DNA of 64,000 nt from Pseudomonas monteilii NBRC 103158 = DSM 14164 (GTDB lineage Bacteria > Pseudomonadota > Gammaproteobacteria > Pseudomonadales > Pseudomonadaceae), in the NCBI RefSeq assembly GCF_000730605.1, contig NZ_BBIS01000043.1, positions 1 through 64,000 of the forward strand, written 5' to 3'. Shown here piece after piece: positions 1-12,064 of the stretch (position 1 is its first letter; every line of letters begins with the position of its first letter). The translations under genes were made by a program, and so were the position numbers. The notes beneath the pieces are model-generated. The model had not been told where the DNA came from. It saw nothing but the letters and a program-made list of their open reading frames with translations, and did no database searches.

Positions 1-1
1 T

Positions 2-979
2 TCGGAATACCAGACCCGCTACAACTTCGGCTTCGTGGACCCCTACTTCACGGCCGACGGCGTCAGCCTGGGCTACAACGCCTTCTACCGCAGCACCGAC
101 TACGACGACCTCGATGTCGACGTGGCCAGCTATGCGGTTGACAGCTACGGTGCCGGCGTGAGCCTGGGTTATCCGATCAGCGAAACCTCGCGCCTGACCT
201 ATGGCCTGAGCGTGCAGCAGGACAAGATCAAGACCGGTAAGTACACCGTTGACGAGATCTTCGATTTCCTTGAGCAGGAAGGCGACAACTTCCTGAACTT
301 CAAGGCTTCGATCGGCTGGTCCGAGTCGACCTTGAACAAAGGTGTGCTTGCTACCCGTGGTCACTCGCAAAGCCTTACCCTGGAATCCACGATTCCAGGC
401 AGTGACCTGTCGTTCTTCAAGCTCGACTACCGTGGTCAGCTGTTCAAGCCGATCACCAATGACTACACCCTGCGCCTGCACACCGAGCTGGGCTATGGTG
501 ACGGTTACGGCAGCACCTCTGGCCTGCCGTTCTATGAGAACTACTTCGCGGGTGGCTTCAACTCCGTCCGTGGCTTCAAGGACAGCAGCCTTGGCCCACG
601 CAGTACGCCTAGCCGCGGCGAGGCGGAAGGTGGCAAGCCGGGTACCATCCGCGATCCGGATCAGGATCCGTTGCCGTTCGGTGGTAACGTGCTGGTGCAA
701 GGTGGTGTCGAGTTGCTGTTCCCGCTGCCGTTCGTCAAGGACCAGCGTTCGCTGCGCACTTCCGTGTTCTGGGACGTCGGTAACGTGTTCGATACCAATT
801 GCGGCAACAAGCCTGATTGCGAGAAAGTCGGTTTCTCGGGCATGGCCAGCTCGGTTGGTCTTGGTGTGACCTGGATTACCGCACTGGGCCCGCTGAGCTT
901 CAGCTTGGCAATGCCGGTGAAGAAGCCGGACGATGCCGATACCCAGGTGTTCCAATTCTCTCTGGGCCAGACCTTCTAA
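2..979 (+). CDS. bamA: BamA, outer-membrane protein assembly factor (3' part)
   Basis: This is the C-terminal 325 residues of BamA; the reading frame is open to the left edge, so the POTRA domains lie outside the window. BamA is the central beta-barrel of the BAM complex that folds and inserts outer-membrane proteins. The visible part is beta-barrel sequence with alternating aromatic and polar residues. It includes the conserved VRGF motif of the Omp85 family (FNSVRGF, near position 560) and ends in a C-terminal phenylalanine (SLGQTF), the usual outer-membrane insertion signature. It leads directly into skp, whose product delivers clients to it, and then the lipid A genes. The identification is firm and only the 5' end is missing. 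Confidence 0.96.
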   Translation, partial: SEYQTRYNFGFVDPYFTADGVSLGYNAFYRSTDYDDLDVDVASYAVDSYGAGVSLGYPISETSRLTYGLSVQQDKIKTGKYTVDEIFDFLEQEGDNFLNFKASIGWSESTLNKGVLATRGHSQSLTLESTIPGSDLSFFKLDYRGQLFKPITNDYTLRLHTELGYGDGYGSTSGLPFYENYFAGGFNSVRGFKDSSLGPRSTPSRGEAEGGKPGTIRDPDQDPLPFGGNVLVQGGVELLFPLPFVKDQRSLRTSVFWDVGNVFDTNCGNKPDCEKVGFSGMASSVGLGVTWITALGPLSFSLAMPVKKPDDADTQVFQFSLGQTF

Positions 980-1023
980 GGTCGGCCCTTGCTTAATGAC
1001 AACGGTTTATCCAGGAGTGCATC

Positions 1024-1527
1024 GTGCGTAAATTGGCTCAACTGGCCGTAGTGGCCGCGGCGCTGGTCGCCACCCCGGCATTCGCCGAAATGAAGGTTGC
1101 TGTGCTGAACTATCAGATGGCCCTGCTGGAATCGGATGCTGCCAAGAAGTACGCAGTTGATGCCGAGAAGAAGTTCGGCCCGCAACTGACCAAGCTGAAA
1201 AGCCTGGAAAGCAGCGCCAAGGGCATCCAGGACCGCCTGATCAAGGGCGGCGACAAGATGCAGCAGCAGGAGCGTGAGCGCCTGGAGCTCGAGTTCAAGC
1301 AAAAGGCCCGTGACTTCCAGTTCCAGTCCAAGGAGCTGAACGAAGCCAAAGCCGTTGCTGACCGCGACATGCTCAAGCAACTGAAACCGAAGCTGGATGG
1401 TGCTGTCGAGGAAGTGATCAAGAAGGGCGGCTACGACCTGGTCCTCGAGCGTGGTGCGGTCATCGATGTCAAGCCTCAGTACGACATCACCCGCCAAGTC
1501 ATCGAGCGCATGAACCAAGCCCGTTGA
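1024..1527 (+). CDS. skp: OmpH/Skp periplasmic chaperone
   Basis: A 167-residue protein starting at GTG 1024, 8 bases after a CAGGAG Shine-Dalgarno. It begins with a signal peptide (MRKLAQLAVVAAALVATPAFA) that should be cut after AFA. The mature part is lysine/glutamate/glutamine-rich and helical, as in the coiled-coil tentacles of Skp/OmpH. Skp traps unfolded outer-membrane proteins in the periplasm and passes them to BamA. The gene lies 44 bases after bamA and 1 base before lpxD, so it is probably transcribed with both. Length and context match the family. Confidence 0.95.
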   Translation: MRKLAQLAVVAAALVATPAFAEMKVAVLNYQMALLESDAAKKYAVDAEKKFGPQLTKLKSLESSAKGIQDRLIKGGDKMQQQERERLELEFKQKARDFQFQSKELNEAKAVADRDMLKQLKPKLDGAVEEVIKKGGYDLVLERGAVIDVKPQYDITRQVIERMNQAR

Positions 1528-1528
1528 T

Positions 1529-2584
1529 ATGAGTGTGACCATGACGCTAGGCCAGCTGGCCGAGGCCCTCGGTGCCACCCTCAAGGGCCCCGAGGCGCTG
1601 CAGATTACCGGTCTGGCCACCTTGCAGGAGGCTGGCCCCGGTCAATTGAGCTTCCTCGCCAACCCGCAGTACCGCAAGTACCTGGATAACTGCCAGGCGG
1701 GTGCGGTATTGCTCAAGGCTGCGGATGCCGAAAATTTCGCCGGCAATGCCCTGATCGTGGCCGACCCGTACCAGGCGTATGCGCGTATTTCCCACTTGTT
1801 CGACCCCAAACCCAAGGCTGTGGCGGGAATCCATCCCAGCGCCGTGGTGGCTGAGGACGCACAGGTGGACGCCAGTGCCAGCATCGGGGCGTTCGCGGTT
1901 ATCGAAAGCGGTGCGCGTATCGGGGCTGATGTCAGCATCGGCGCACATTGCTTCATCGGTGCGCGTTGCGTTGTAGGTGAAGGCGGCTGGCTGGCGCCGC
2001 GGGTGACGTTGTATCACGACGTCACCATCGGCAAGCGAGTGGTCATCCAGTCGGGTGCCGTGATCGGCGGCGAAGGCTTCGGCTTTGCCAATGAGAAAGG
2101 CATCTGGCGCAAGATTGCCCAGATCGGCGGCGTCACCATTGGTGATGACGTGGAAATCGGCGTCAATACCGCTGTCGACCGTGGTGCGCTGTCCGACACG
2201 CGGATCGGTGACGGGGTAAAGCTCGACAACCAGATCCAGATCGCCCACAACGTGCAGATCGGTGACCACACGGCCATGGCGGCTTGCGTGGGCATTTCCG
2301 GCAGTACGCGCATCGGCAAGCATTGCATGCTGGCCGGCGGCGTAGGCCTGGTAGGGCACATTGATATTTGCGATAACGTATTTGTTTCCGGGATGACAAT
2401 GGTAACCCGTTCGATCACTGAACCCGGTTCCTATTCATCCGGCACAGCCATGCAGCCTTTGGCTGACTGGCGCAAAAGCGCTGCGCGTATCCGTCAGCTC
2501 GATGACATGGCCAAGCGTCTTCAGCAGCTGGAAAAACGCGTCGATACCGTGACCTCAGGTGGCCAGCCGACATCAGAAGGCTGA
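1529..2584 (+). CDS. lpxD: LpxD, UDP-3-O-(3-hydroxyacyl)glucosamine N-acyltransferase
   Basis: 351 residues. LpxD adds the second hydroxyacyl chain, from acyl-ACP, to the 2-amino group of UDP-3-O-acyl-glucosamine in lipid A synthesis. An N-terminal uridine-binding domain (about 1-100) is followed by a left-handed beta-helix of hexapeptide repeats (about 105-320), visible as repeated IG-, VG- and AG-turns, and a helical C-terminal tail. The QIAHNVQIGDH segment contains the expected catalytic histidine. The start ATG lies 1 base past the skp stop. A 114-base gap separates it from fabZ, the only loose joint in the lpx cluster. Confidence 0.96.
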   Translation: MSVTMTLGQLAEALGATLKGPEALQITGLATLQEAGPGQLSFLANPQYRKYLDNCQAGAVLLKAADAENFAGNALIVADPYQAYARISHLFDPKPKAVAGIHPSAVVAEDAQVDASASIGAFAVIESGARIGADVSIGAHCFIGARCVVGEGGWLAPRVTLYHDVTIGKRVVIQSGAVIGGEGFGFANEKGIWRKIAQIGGVTIGDDVEIGVNTAVDRGALSDTRIGDGVKLDNQIQIAHNVQIGDHTAMAACVGISGSTRIGKHCMLAGGVGLVGHIDICDNVFVSGMTMVTRSITEPGSYSSGTAMQPLADWRKSAARIRQLDDMAKRLQQLEKRVDTVTSGGQPTSEG

Positions 2585-2698
2585 TACCATTCCCTGAGCA
2601 AGAGTGAACAGTCGCTAGCTGGCTCCTCTTTGGATTGCAAAAGGAGCGTGTGGTCAGCACCTGCGCTCCCTATTCTTATTACAGGCTTCCCCCCCGAA

Positions 2699-3139
2699 AT
2701 GATGGACATCAACGAGATTCGCGAATACCTGCCTCACCGTTACCCGTTCCTCTTGGTGGACCGAGTGACGGATCTGGACTTCGAGGCCCAGAGCATTCGT
2801 GCCTACAAGAATGTCAGCATCAACGAGCCGTTTTTCAATGGCCACTTCCCGGCGCACCCGATCATGCCGGGTGTCCTGATCATCGAAGCCATGGCCCAGG
2901 CGGCCGGCATCCTTGGCTTCAAGATGCTCGATGCCAAGCCGGCCGACGGCACCCTGTACTACTTCGTCGGCTCCGACAAGCTGCGTTTCCGCCAGCCGGT
3001 ACTGCCGGGTGACCAGTTGGTGCTGGAAGCCAAGTTCCTCAGCCGCAAGAGCATGATCTGGAAATTCGAGTGCCGTGCCCTGGTCGACGGCAAGCCGGTT
3101 TGCTCGGCAGAGATCACCTGCGCGGAACGCTCCCTATGA
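2699..3139 (+). CDS. fabZ: FabZ, 3-hydroxyacyl-ACP dehydratase
   Basis: 146 residues with start ATG 2699 (MMDINEIREYLPHRYPF). A longer upstream reading to 2630 exists, but it lacks family similarity and would make the protein too long. FabZ dehydrates 3-hydroxyacyl-ACP in type II fatty-acid synthesis and competes with LpxA/LpxD for 3-hydroxyacyl-ACP. The hot-dog fold motif GHFPAHPIMPG is present, with the catalytic pair His49 and Glu63. The stop codon overlaps the lpxA start (3136-3139), so the two genes are translationally coupled. Confidence 0.96.
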   Translation: MMDINEIREYLPHRYPFLLVDRVTDLDFEAQSIRAYKNVSINEPFFNGHFPAHPIMPGVLIIEAMAQAAGILGFKMLDAKPADGTLYYFVGSDKLRFRQPVLPGDQLVLEAKFLSRKSMIWKFECRALVDGKPVCSAEITCAERSL

Positions 3140-3912
3140 ATTCGATTGATCCTCGGGCCATTATCGACCCGTCGGCCAAACTGGCCGATGGCGTCGAGGT
3201 CGGCCCTTGGTCGATCGTTGGCCCCGATGTGGAAATCGGGGAGGGCACCGTTATCGGCCCGCATGTTGTGCTCAAAGGCCCGACCCGCATCGGCAAGCAC
3301 AACCGTATCTTTCAGTTTTCCTCGATCGGTGAAGACACCCCGGACCTCAAGTACAAGGGTGAACCGACGCGCCTGGTAATTGGTGACCATAATGTGATCC
3401 GTGAAGGGGTGACCATTCACCGTGGTACCGTTCAGGACCGTGCTGAAACCACCGTGGGTGACCACAACCTGATCATGGCCTATGCCCACATTGGCCACGA
3501 CAGCGTCATTGGCAATCACTGCATCCTGGTCAACAACACGGCCTTGGCCGGCCATGTGCATGTGGGTGACTGGGCGATCCTGTCCGGCTACACCCTGGTG
3601 CACCAGTACTGCCATATCGGTGCCCACGCGTTTTCCGGCATGGGGACGGCGATTGGCAAGGACGTTCCGGCCTTTGTTACCGTGTTTGGCAGCCCGGCCG
3701 AAGCCCGCAGCATGAACTTCGAGGGCATGCGCCGTCGCGGTTTCAGCGACGAGGTGATCCATGTGCTGCGCCGTTGCTACAAGATTGTCTACCGCCAGGG
3801 CCTGACCGTCGAAGACGCGCTCAAGGAGTTGGCGGAAATGGCCGCGCAACACCCTGAGGTCGAACTGTTCCGCCAGTCGATCGTGAACTCCGCCCGCGGC
3901 ATCACCCGCTGA
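3136..3912 (+). CDS. lpxA: LpxA, UDP-GlcNAc O-acyltransferase
   Basis: 258 residues. LpxA catalyses the first step of lipid A synthesis, acylating UDP-GlcNAc at the 3-OH. The N-terminal two thirds are hexapeptide repeats forming a left-handed beta-helix (DGVEVGPWSIVGPDVEIG onward), and the C-terminal third is helical (MRRRGFSDEVIHVLRR). His121 in AHIGHDSVIG corresponds to the catalytic His125 of the E. coli enzyme. The start ATG overlaps the fabZ stop, and lpxB follows after one base. Confidence 0.97.
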   Translation: MNSIDPRAIIDPSAKLADGVEVGPWSIVGPDVEIGEGTVIGPHVVLKGPTRIGKHNRIFQFSSIGEDTPDLKYKGEPTRLVIGDHNVIREGVTIHRGTVQDRAETTVGDHNLIMAYAHIGHDSVIGNHCILVNNTALAGHVHVGDWAILSGYTLVHQYCHIGAHAFSGMGTAIGKDVPAFVTVFGSPAEARSMNFEGMRRRGFSDEVIHVLRRCYKIVYRQGLTVEDALKELAEMAAQHPEVELFRQSIVNSARGITR

Positions 3913-3913
3913 C

Positions 3914-5041
3914 ATGGCCCCGCTTTGCGTAGCCTTGGTCGCAGGTGAGGCCAGCGGCGACATTCTGGGTTCCGGCCTGATGCGTGCCCTGAAGGCGCGC
4001 CACCCGGATGTGCGTTTCATTGGCGTTGGCGGCCCGTTGATGGAAGCCGAAGGCCTGCAATCGTACTTCCCCATGGAGCGCCTGGCTGTCATGGGCCTGG
4101 TCGAGGTACTGGGGCGCCTGCGCGAGTTGCTCAAGCGCCGCAAGTTGCTGATCCAGACGCTGATCGACGAAAAGCCGGATGTATTCATCGGCATCGACGC
4201 CCCTGACTTCACCCTCAATATCGAGCTGAAACTGCGTCAGGCCGGGATCAAGACCGTGCATTACGTCAGCCCGTCGGTCTGGGCGTGGCGGCAGAAGCGC
4301 GTGCTGAAGATTCGCGAAGGCTGCGACCTGATGCTGACGCTGTTGCCGTTCGAGGCGCGGTTCTATGAAGAACAGGGCGTGCCGGTGCGTTTTGTCGGCC
4401 ACCCGTTGGCCGATACCATACCGCTTGAAGCCGACCGCCCGGCCGCGCGCGCTGCGCTGGGCTTGGGCGAGGGGCCGGTAGTGGCACTGATGCCGGGTAG
4501 CCGGGGTGGGGAAGTTGGGCGACTGGGAGCATTGTTCCTTGATGCCGCAGAGCGCTTGTGCCAACAGGTGCCGGGCGTGCGCTTCGTGCTGCCCTGCGCA
4601 AATGCCGCGCGGCGTGCCCAGGTTGAGCAGATGCTCGAAGGGCGGCAACTGCCGCTGACGCTGCTTGATGGCCAGTCGCATCAGGCACTGGCGGCCTGTG
4701 ACGCGGTACTGATCGCCTCCGGTACCGCCACCCTGGAAGCGTTGCTGTACAAGCGGCCTATGGTGGTGGCCTATCGCCTTGCGCCCTTGACCTACTGGAT
4801 TCTCAAGCGCCTGGTGAAAAGCCCCTACGTTTCCTTGCCTAACCTGCTTGCCCAGCGCGAACTGGTGCCCGAGCTGCTGCAAGACGCTGCGACCAGCGAA
4901 GCCCTGGCCAATACCCTTGCGCCGCTGGTGCGTGATGGCAGCCGGCAGATAGAACGTTTCGACGAAATTCACCGCATCCTGCGCCGTGACGCCTCCAATC
5001 AGGCGGCCGAGGCGGTACTGGCCCTGCTCAAGGACCGCTGA
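3914..5041 (+). CDS. lpxB: LpxB, lipid A disaccharide synthase
   Basis: 375 residues, glycosyltransferase family 19. It condenses UDP-2,3-diacylglucosamine with lipid X to make the lipid A disaccharide at the inner membrane. Visible family features are the N-terminal VAGEASGDILGSGLM segment, the conserved HYVSPSVWAWR motif, and the C-terminal nucleotide-binding part with LMPGSRGGEV and ASGTATLEALL. It starts one base after lpxA and is followed after one base by rnhB, so these genes probably share an mRNA. Confidence 0.97.
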   Translation: MAPLCVALVAGEASGDILGSGLMRALKARHPDVRFIGVGGPLMEAEGLQSYFPMERLAVMGLVEVLGRLRELLKRRKLLIQTLIDEKPDVFIGIDAPDFTLNIELKLRQAGIKTVHYVSPSVWAWRQKRVLKIREGCDLMLTLLPFEARFYEEQGVPVRFVGHPLADTIPLEADRPAARAALGLGEGPVVALMPGSRGGEVGRLGALFLDAAERLCQQVPGVRFVLPCANAARRAQVEQMLEGRQLPLTLLDGQSHQALAACDAVLIASGTATLEALLYKRPMVVAYRLAPLTYWILKRLVKSPYVSLPNLLAQRELVPELLQDAATSEALANTLAPLVRDGSRQIERFDEIHRILRRDASNQAAEAVLALLKDR

Positions 5042-5042
5042 C

Positions 5043-5666
5043 ATGCAAATTGGACTGGACTTCAACCTGGTCGAGGACCTGGTCGCCGGCGTTGACGAAG
5101 TGGGCCGTGGTCCACTGTGTGGCGCGGTGGTAACGGCGGCGGTGATCCTCGACCCTGCGCGCCCGATCCTTGGCCTGAACGATTCGAAGAAGCTCACTGA
5201 AGCCAAGCGCGAGGCGTTGTTCGACGAAATCCGGGAAAAAGCGCTGAGCTTCTGTATCGCCCGTGCCGAAGTCGAGGAAATCGACCGCCTGAACATCCTG
5301 CAGGCCACCATGCTGGCGATGCAGCGCGCCGTGGAAGGCCTGCACATTACACCGAAGCTGGCCCTGATCGATGGCAACCGCTGCCCGAAGCTGGCCGTAC
5401 CGGCTTCGCCAGTGGTCAAGGGCGATAGCCAGGTGCCGGCTATCGCGGCGGCTTCGATCCTGGCCAAGGTGACCCGAGACCGGGAGATGAGTGCCTTCGA
5501 GCTGATTTACCCAGGGTACGGCATGGGTGGGCACAAGGGTTACCCCACGCCGGTGCACCTTGAGGCCCTGGCACGGTTGGGGCCTACGCCCATTCATCGG
5601 CGTTCCTTTGCCCCTGTGCGGGCGGCCTGGGAAGCACGCGAAGGCGTTACCGATTCCCTGATCTGA
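5043..5666 (+). CDS. rnhB: Ribonuclease HII
   Basis: 207 residues, from ATG 5043. It removes ribonucleotides and RNA from RNA-DNA hybrids, including misincorporated single ribonucleotides. The catalytic DEVGRG motif (Asp18, Glu19), the LIDGNRCP segment and the later KVTRDR motif are all visible. An in-frame extension to 4986 overlaps lpxB and has no family support. It is the last gene of the lpx operon and is followed by a compound palindrome that may end the transcript. Confidence 0.95.
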   Translation: MQIGLDFNLVEDLVAGVDEVGRGPLCGAVVTAAVILDPARPILGLNDSKKLTEAKREALFDEIREKALSFCIARAEVEEIDRLNILQATMLAMQRAVEGLHITPKLALIDGNRCPKLAVPASPVVKGDSQVPAIAAASILAKVTRDREMSAFELIYPGYGMGGHKGYPTPVHLEALARLGPTPIHRRSFAPVRAAWEAREGVTDSLI

Positions 5667-5670
5667 CCTC

Positions 5671-5728
5671 TGGGGCCGCTTTGCGGCCCTTCGCGGGCAA
5701 GCCCGCGAAGGGCTGCGACGCAGCCCCA
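5671..5728. repeat. Compound REP-type palindrome after rnhB
   Basis: Two 28-base arms (5671-5698 and 5701-5728) form a near-perfect inverted repeat. Each arm contains its own small hairpin: GGGCCGC-TTT-GCGGCCC at 5673-5689 and GGGCTGC-GAC-GCAGCCC at 5710-5726. Between them is a 12-base-pair REP stem, CCCTTCGCGGGC with loop AA (5687-5712). The DNA can therefore form either one long hairpin or a three-stem cloverleaf. There is no T-tract, so it may protect the 3' end or act as a REP element rather than as a classic terminator. Confidence 0.8.
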
Positions 5729-5791
5729 AATCCCATCCCCAATTAAGCTACAATCCCGCCCTTGTCGTTCAGCACTGCTACAGGATCTTCC

Positions 5792-9316
<3,525 letters not shown>

Positions 9317-9346
9317 ACCGAAAAAAAATTTAATCTCGACCTGAAT

Positions 9347-9372
9347 GCGCCTGATCCCTTAAGGTAAGGCGC
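9347..9372. other. Hairpin between dnaE and accA
   Basis: GCGCCT (9347-9352) pairs with AGGCGC (9367-9372), and the loop contains the palindrome CCTTAAGG. There is no T-tract. It could be a weak dnaE 3' structure or part of the accA leader; the sequence does not decide. Confidence 0.35.
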
Positions 9373-9423
9373 CAAACGGATCAACCGGCCGGCCGCCTGG
9401 CCGTAGACCCAAGACGGATGACT

Positions 9424-10371
9424 ATGAACCCGAATTTTCTCGATTTCGAACAGCCGATTGCCGACCTGCAAGCCAAGATCGAAGGCCTGCGCCTGGTAGG
9501 CAACGACAACTCGCTGAACATCAGCGATGAAATTGCCCGTCTGCAAGACAAGAGCAGCACCCTGACCGAAAGCATCTTCGGCAACCTGACCAGCTGGCAG
9601 ATCGCCCGTCTGGCCCGTCATCCGCGTCGTCCTTACACCCTGGACTACCTGGAACACATCTTCACCGAGTTCGAAGAGCTGCACGGTGACCGCCACTTCT
9701 CCGACGACGCCGCCATTGTGGGTGGTACCGCACGCCTGGACGGCAAGCCTGTCATGGTCATCGGCCACCAGAAGGGCCGCGAGGTGCGCGAGAAGGTGCG
9801 CCGCAACTTCGGCATGCCGCGCCCGGAAGGCTACCGCAAGGCTTGCCGCCTGATGGAAATGGCCGAGCGCTTCAAGATGCCGATCCTGACCTTCATCGAC
9901 ACTCCGGGTGCCTACCCGGGCATCGACGCCGAAGAGCGCAACCAGAGCGAGGCAATCGCCTGGAACCTGCGTGTGATGGCTCGCCTGAAAACCCCAATCA
10001 TCGCGACCGTGATTGGCGAGGGTGGTTCTGGCGGTGCACTGGCCATCGGTGTGTGTGACCAGCTGAACATGCTGCAATATTCCACCTACTCGGTGATCTC
10101 GCCGGAAGGTTGTGCTTCGATCCTGTGGAAGACTGCCGACAAGGCGGCTGATGCAGCAGAGGCCATGGGCATCACTGCCGAGCGCCTGAAGAGCCTGAAC
10201 ATCGTCGACAAGGTGATCCAGGAACCGTTGGGCGGCGCCCACCGCGACCCGGCCAAAATGTCGGAAAGCATTCGCGCCGACCTGGTGCAGCAGCTGGACA
10301 TGCTCAGCAAGTTCGACAACGACGCGCTGCTGGCCCGCCGTTACGAGCGCCTGATGAGCTACGGTCTCTGA
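9424..10371 (+). CDS. accA: Acetyl-CoA carboxylase carboxyltransferase alpha subunit
   Basis: 315 residues from ATG 9424 (MNPNFLDFEQPIADL); another ATG two codons upstream is possible. With AccD it forms the carboxyltransferase that moves CO2 from biotin to acetyl-CoA, making malonyl-CoA for fatty-acid synthesis. The crotonase-like fold shows the glycine-rich GEGGSGGALAIG motif and the FIDTPGAYPGIDAEERNQSEAIA region. The 107-base upstream gap contains a small hairpin. A pair of inverted REPs lies between it and tilS. Confidence 0.97.
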   Translation: MNPNFLDFEQPIADLQAKIEGLRLVGNDNSLNISDEIARLQDKSSTLTESIFGNLTSWQIARLARHPRRPYTLDYLEHIFTEFEELHGDRHFSDDAAIVGGTARLDGKPVMVIGHQKGREVREKVRRNFGMPRPEGYRKACRLMEMAERFKMPILTFIDTPGAYPGIDAEERNQSEAIAWNLRVMARLKTPIIATVIGEGGSGGALAIGVCDQLNMLQYSTYSVISPEGCASILWKTADKAADAAEAMGITAERLKSLNIVDKVIQEPLGGAHRDPAKMSESIRADLVQQLDMLSKFDNDALLARRYERLMSYGL

Positions 10372-10386
10372 TAGCGAGATGAATGG

Positions 10387-10484
10387 CACCGGCTTCGCCG
10401 GTGTTCGCGGGCAAGCCCGCTCCCACAGGGACAGCGCTCTTCTGCACCGAGCGCGCAACTTGTGGGAGCGGGCTTGCCCGCGAA
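10387..10484. repeat. REPIN-like pair of inverted REP palindromes
   Basis: A small hairpin, CACCGGC-TTC-GCCGGTG (10387-10403), is followed by one REP unit (10404-10427). Its exact reverse complement lies at 10461-10484, separated by 33 bases. The perfect 24-base arms contain the core TTCGCGGGCAAGCCCGC and the TCCCACA tail typical of P. putida REPs. Paired inverted REPs of this kind (REPINs) are non-autonomous elements thought to be moved by RAYT transposases. No RAYT gene is in this window. Confidence 0.88.
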
Positions 10485-10511
10485 TGCATTCTTGAATTGA
10501 GTGCCGGTTCG

Positions 10512-11795
10512 ATGATCAACCTCACCCCTTGGCTCAACGCCTCAGCCTGGTACATCGCCTTTTCAGGCGGCCTCGATTCCACCGTCCTCCTGCACCTGCT
10601 GGCCGACTACGCTCGCAATCACACCTCACCCCCGCTGCGTGCGATCCACGTCCATCACGGTCTGCAGTCCGCCGCCGATGCCTGGCCGGCTCACTGCCAA
10701 GCCATCTGCAATCAGCTGGGCATTGAACTCCAGGTCATCTACGTGCAGGTCGCCCCCGGCGCCAGCCTCGAACAGGCCGCCCGCGACGCTCGCTATGCCG
10801 CGTTCAAGCAAGCCCTGAGCCCCGGCGACATCCTGTTCTCCGGCCAGCACCGTGACGACCAGGCCGAAACCCTGCTGTTTCGTCTGTTGCGCGGCGCCGG
10901 CCTGCGTGGCCTTGCTGCAATGCCGGTGCAGCGGGCGCTAGGGCAGGGCAGTCTGGTCAGGCCTTTGCTGGCGTGTTCTCGGCAGCAACTGCAGGCCTAT
11001 GCCCGAATGAAAGGGCTGGCCTGGATCGAAGACCCGTCAAACGCCGACACACATTTCGCCCGCAACTTCCTGCGTGGCGAGGTGCTCCCGCATTTGCAGC
11101 AACGTTGGCCGCAAACCACCCAGAACCTCGCCCGCGCCGCAGAGCACCTGGGCGAAGCCCTGGGGCTGCTGGACGAGCTCGCCCAAGGTGACCTTGCGTG
11201 CGCAGAAAGGGGGGCGCCGAAGGCCTGGGCCGGGTTGGACTCGCTCGACCTGGCATCCCTGGTCGCGTTGTCGCCCGCCCGTCAGCGCAATGCCCTGCAG
11301 TATTGGCTGAGCCTTCGCACCCGTTTGCCAGACACCCGGCACTGGGCTGGCTGGGCGGACCTGCGTGAGGCTGCCGGGGATGCCCAGCCCGTCTGGCGGC
11401 TCGCCGACGGGCAACTGCTGCGCAGCCATGGGCGCATCTGGTGGCTGAGTGGTGACTGGCTACAGCTGCCCGTCGGCGAGCTGGCCTGGGTGAACCCCAC
11501 CGGGCCGCTGGTGCTGCCAGGTAACGGCAGCGTGCGTCTTGCGGTCGCACAGCCGCTCGCAGACCTGCGCATCGCCTATCGCCAGGGCGGCGAAATGCTG
11601 GACGTCCCCGGCCGTGGGCGGCGCGACCTCAAGCGCCTGCTCAACGAGTTGCAGGTGCCGCATTTCCTGCGCCCACGCCTGCCGCTGCTGTATCAGGGCG
11701 AGTGTTTGCTGGCGGTGGCCAACCTGCCGGGGTTGGTGCAGGCGGATTGCCAGCTGCACTGGCAGTTACCGACGAACGCGCAAGGTTTGAGCTGA
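10512..11795 (+). CDS. tilS: tRNA(Ile)-lysidine synthase
   Basis: 427 residues from ATG 10512 (MINLTPWLNASAWYIAFSGG). TilS ligates lysine to C34 of the tRNA-Ile that reads AUA, changing both its decoding and its charging. The N-terminal ATP-PPase loop SGGLDS (18-23) is followed by the HHGLQ segment and the GQHRDDQAET motif. The C-terminal half contains the LDVPGRGRRDLKRLL segment of the TilS substrate-binding domain. The open frame continues upstream through the REP elements, but that extension is repeat sequence and is not counted. Confidence 0.95.
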   Translation: MINLTPWLNASAWYIAFSGGLDSTVLLHLLADYARNHTSPPLRAIHVHHGLQSAADAWPAHCQAICNQLGIELQVIYVQVAPGASLEQAARDARYAAFKQALSPGDILFSGQHRDDQAETLLFRLLRGAGLRGLAAMPVQRALGQGSLVRPLLACSRQQLQAYARMKGLAWIEDPSNADTHFARNFLRGEVLPHLQQRWPQTTQNLARAAEHLGEALGLLDELAQGDLACAERGAPKAWAGLDSLDLASLVALSPARQRNALQYWLSLRTRLPDTRHWAGWADLREAAGDAQPVWRLADGQLLRSHGRIWWLSGDWLQLPVGELAWVNPTGPLVLPGNGSVRLAVAQPLADLRIAYRQGGEMLDVPGRGRRDLKRLLNELQVPHFLRPRLPLLYQGECLLAVANLPGLVQADCQLHWQLPTNAQGLS

Positions 11796-11940
11796 AGGGT
11801 ACATTCGGGTAGACTACCCTCCCTTCTTGATACAGCTTCTGTGGGTTCCGCGAAAACACAGGAGTTGCCGATTACCAAGCAGTTTTTTGCTGGGCTGATT
11901 CTGGAAATGACGAGCGAGCTCCATGCCGGGGATACCCCTG

Positions 11941-11952
11941 GTCTGTACAGAC
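11941..11952. promoter_or_regulatory. Perfect 12-base palindrome upstream of pyrG
   Basis: GTCTGTACAGAC lies in the 269-base gap between tilS and pyrG, 112 bases before the pyrG start. It is a perfect dyad, as expected for the site of a dimeric regulator, but I cannot name one. The rest of the gap shows no terminator with a T-tract and no convincing small gene. Confidence 0.3.
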
Positions 11953-12064
11953 GCGGCAGTTTTTCGAGATGCACTGTGATTGACGCAGGTGATCGGGGGC
12001 TTCGGCCTTCCTTCGCTTTCTCCGGCGGCGCTGGCCGCCTTAACGCAGACTTCTAGGGTTTTTC

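Noticed and set aside
2630..2698. N-terminal extension of FabZ.
   Set aside because: FabZ normally begins MMDINEIREYLPHRYPF; the added residues have no family match.
10383..10511. N-terminal extension of TilS through the REPIN.
   Set aside because: The extension encodes the REP repeats themselves, and the TilS family starts close to the P-loop, as with ATG 10512.
11841..12056. A 71-codon ORF in the tilS-pyrG gap.
   Set aside because: GTG start without Shine-Dalgarno, no recognisable motif, and it crosses the palindrome; treated as non-coding.
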